Source of the DNA: UMGS1387 sp045541355
Lineage (GTDB): Bacteria; Bacillota; Clostridia; Oscillospirales; CAG-382
NCBI GenBank assembly: GCA_045541355.1
Contig: JAZQIW010000017.1
Location: 1-5,630, forward strand
Length of the DNA: 5,630 nt
Reading direction: 5' to 3'
The notes under the pieces are model-generated. The model was not told the origin of the DNA. It saw only the letters and a list, made by a program, of their open reading frames with translations, and made no database searches. The translations under genes were made by a program, and so were the position numbers. Positions 5,013-5,630 of this stretch are shown here, piece by piece (the stretch's first letter is position 1; each line of letters opens with the position of its first letter).

Positions 5013-5038
5013 TAAAAACAGCAAGGGGGGAATGTCTT

Positions 5039-5473
5039 ATGCAGAAAGACACATCAGAAATCGTAAAAGAACTGCAGCTTTCTCCGAGTTTTCAGCGTTT
5101 TTACCAAGAAAACAAGGACTATATGGTTGACAAAACTCTGGCACAGCTTTTAGAGCAGATGCTGCAGCAGAGCGGTATCAGCAAGGCAAAAGCCATCAAG
5201 AACGCCGAAATGAGCGAGGTCTACGGATATCATATTTTCTCGGGAAGCCGCATTCCGGAACGTGGCAAGGTCTTGGCTTTGGCAATCGGCATGGGGCTAT
5301 CCTTGGAGCAAACGCAGCAGCTCTTGAAATCTGCTGACTATAGCACTCTGTATGTAAAACGGCCGTTTGACAGTGTGGTTCTCTATGGCATTATGAAAAA
5401 AATGACCGTAGCACAGATCAATGAATTGCTATATGACTACGGTATGGAAACGTTAGGACAAAGCACACTATGA
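5039..5473 (+). CDS. XRE-like helix-turn-helix protein of a family common in Clostridia
   Basis: This 144-residue protein has an atypical lambda-repressor-like domain. TLAQLLEQMLQQSGISKAKA (33-52) supplies the first two helices, followed by IKNAEMSEVYGYHIFSGSRI (53-72), where the recognition helix and the FSG-x-R-x-P turn lie. KVLALAIGMGLSLEQTQQLL (77-96) gives the closing helices. The C-terminal part (97-140) has SADYSTLYVKRPFDSVVLYG and a helix ending LLYDYGMETL. I recall this arrangement as a widespread Clostridia family whose genes often lie beside membrane zinc-ribbon, FHA or serine/threonine kinase genes; that is memory, not evidence in the window. AAGGGGGG (5023-5030) sits 8 nt before the ATG. 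Its TGA overlaps the ATG of the next gene (ATGA, 5470-5473), so the two are translationally coupled and probably act together. It may sense or regulate rather than be a simple repressor. Confidence 0.85.
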   Translation: MQKDTSEIVKELQLSPSFQRFYQENKDYMVDKTLAQLLEQMLQQSGISKAKAIKNAEMSEVYGYHIFSGSRIPERGKVLALAIGMGLSLEQTQQLLKSADYSTLYVKRPFDSVVLYGIMKKMTVAQINELLYDYGMETLGQSTL

Positions 5474-5630
5474 AGATATGCCCGAATTGTAAAGCAACAC
5501 TGGATGACAACGCCCGTTTTTGTCTGCAGTGCATGACCTCGCTGGAGGAAAAAGAACAGATCACACCCCCAAAGAAAAAAGTACGTCAATGGCTTTGGAT
5601 GTTGATTTGTATTCCGTTTTTGATTGCATT
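5470..5630 (+). CDS. Zinc-ribbon membrane protein (3' end outside the window)
   Basis: Fifty-three complete codons are visible. Cys4-Pro-Asn-Cys7 and Cys18-Leu-Gln-Cys21 (MKICPNCKATLDDNARFCLQ, then C) form a classic two-knuckle zinc ribbon of the kind found at the N-terminus of many Firmicutes membrane proteins. A charged linker follows (EEKEQITPPKKKVRQ, 26-40), then a hydrophobic stretch starting WLWMLICIPFLIA (41-53) that is very likely a transmembrane helix with the zinc ribbon inside the cell by the positive-inside rule. The extracytoplasmic or C-terminal domain is beyond the window and so the function cannot be given. The start codon overlaps the stop of the upstream XRE-like gene and there is no separate strong ribosome binding site, indicating coupled translation. 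Confidence 0.85.
   Translation, partial: MKICPNCKATLDDNARFCLQCMTSLEEKEQITPPKKKVRQWLWMLICIPFLIA

Noticed and set aside
1..5630. CRISPR array, tRNA, rRNA or complete insertion sequence
   Set aside because: No regularly spaced repeats, cloverleaf sequence, rRNA segment or transposase reading frame was found by eye on either strand.

Overview
The window looks like chromosomal DNA from a low-to-moderate GC Gram-positive bacterium of the class Clostridia. The reasons are AGGAG-type ribosome binding sites, sigma-A-like promoters with TTGACA/TATAAT and TGnTATAAT boxes, a BspA-type leucine-rich-repeat protein, a DUF6273-like remnant, a tail similar to the Gram-positive polymerase PolC, and a paired XRE-like regulator and zinc-ribbon membrane protein. 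No species can be named from the sequence alone.

Layout. Positions 1-299 (+) hold the C-terminal part of a four-helix-bundle protein of the S23/IVP family. Positions 329-431 hold a repeat element: one direct half-copy and a 25-bp near-perfect inverted repeat of the ggggacggtt type. Its right edge forms the end of a broken DUF6273-like gene (430-690, -), which also has an in-frame TAG. From there to 4258 every supported gene is on the minus strand. In transcription order these are a 333-aa protein of unknown function, a 57-aa and a 43-aa small protein, a 232-aa protein resembling a fragment of the PolC C-terminal region, a 428-aa leucine-rich-repeat protein, and the DUF6273 remnant, whose ATG overlaps the preceding stop codon. 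A consensus promoter at 4461-4489 (-) with a leader of about 195 nt could drive the whole set. Two internal hairpins (near 3011-3032 and at 2789-2813) may set relative expression.

The right part is on the plus strand: a 93-aa XRE repressor-like protein (4560-4841) divergent from the minus-strand operon, then a 197-nt gap with two tandem promoters around a hairpin, then a 144-aa XRE-like protein (5039-5473) whose stop overlaps the start of a zinc-ribbon, membrane-anchored protein running off the window (5470-5630).

How they work together is inference. The 93-aa regulator is well placed to control the divergent operon. The operon combines a cytosolic repeat-scaffold protein, two tiny proteins, a catalytically empty polymerase-like fragment and an uncharacterised helical protein, and I recognise no described system with this composition. 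The most useful points are the two small genes at 2842-3213, the PolC-like fragment, and the decay of the last operon gene at a palindromic repeat.
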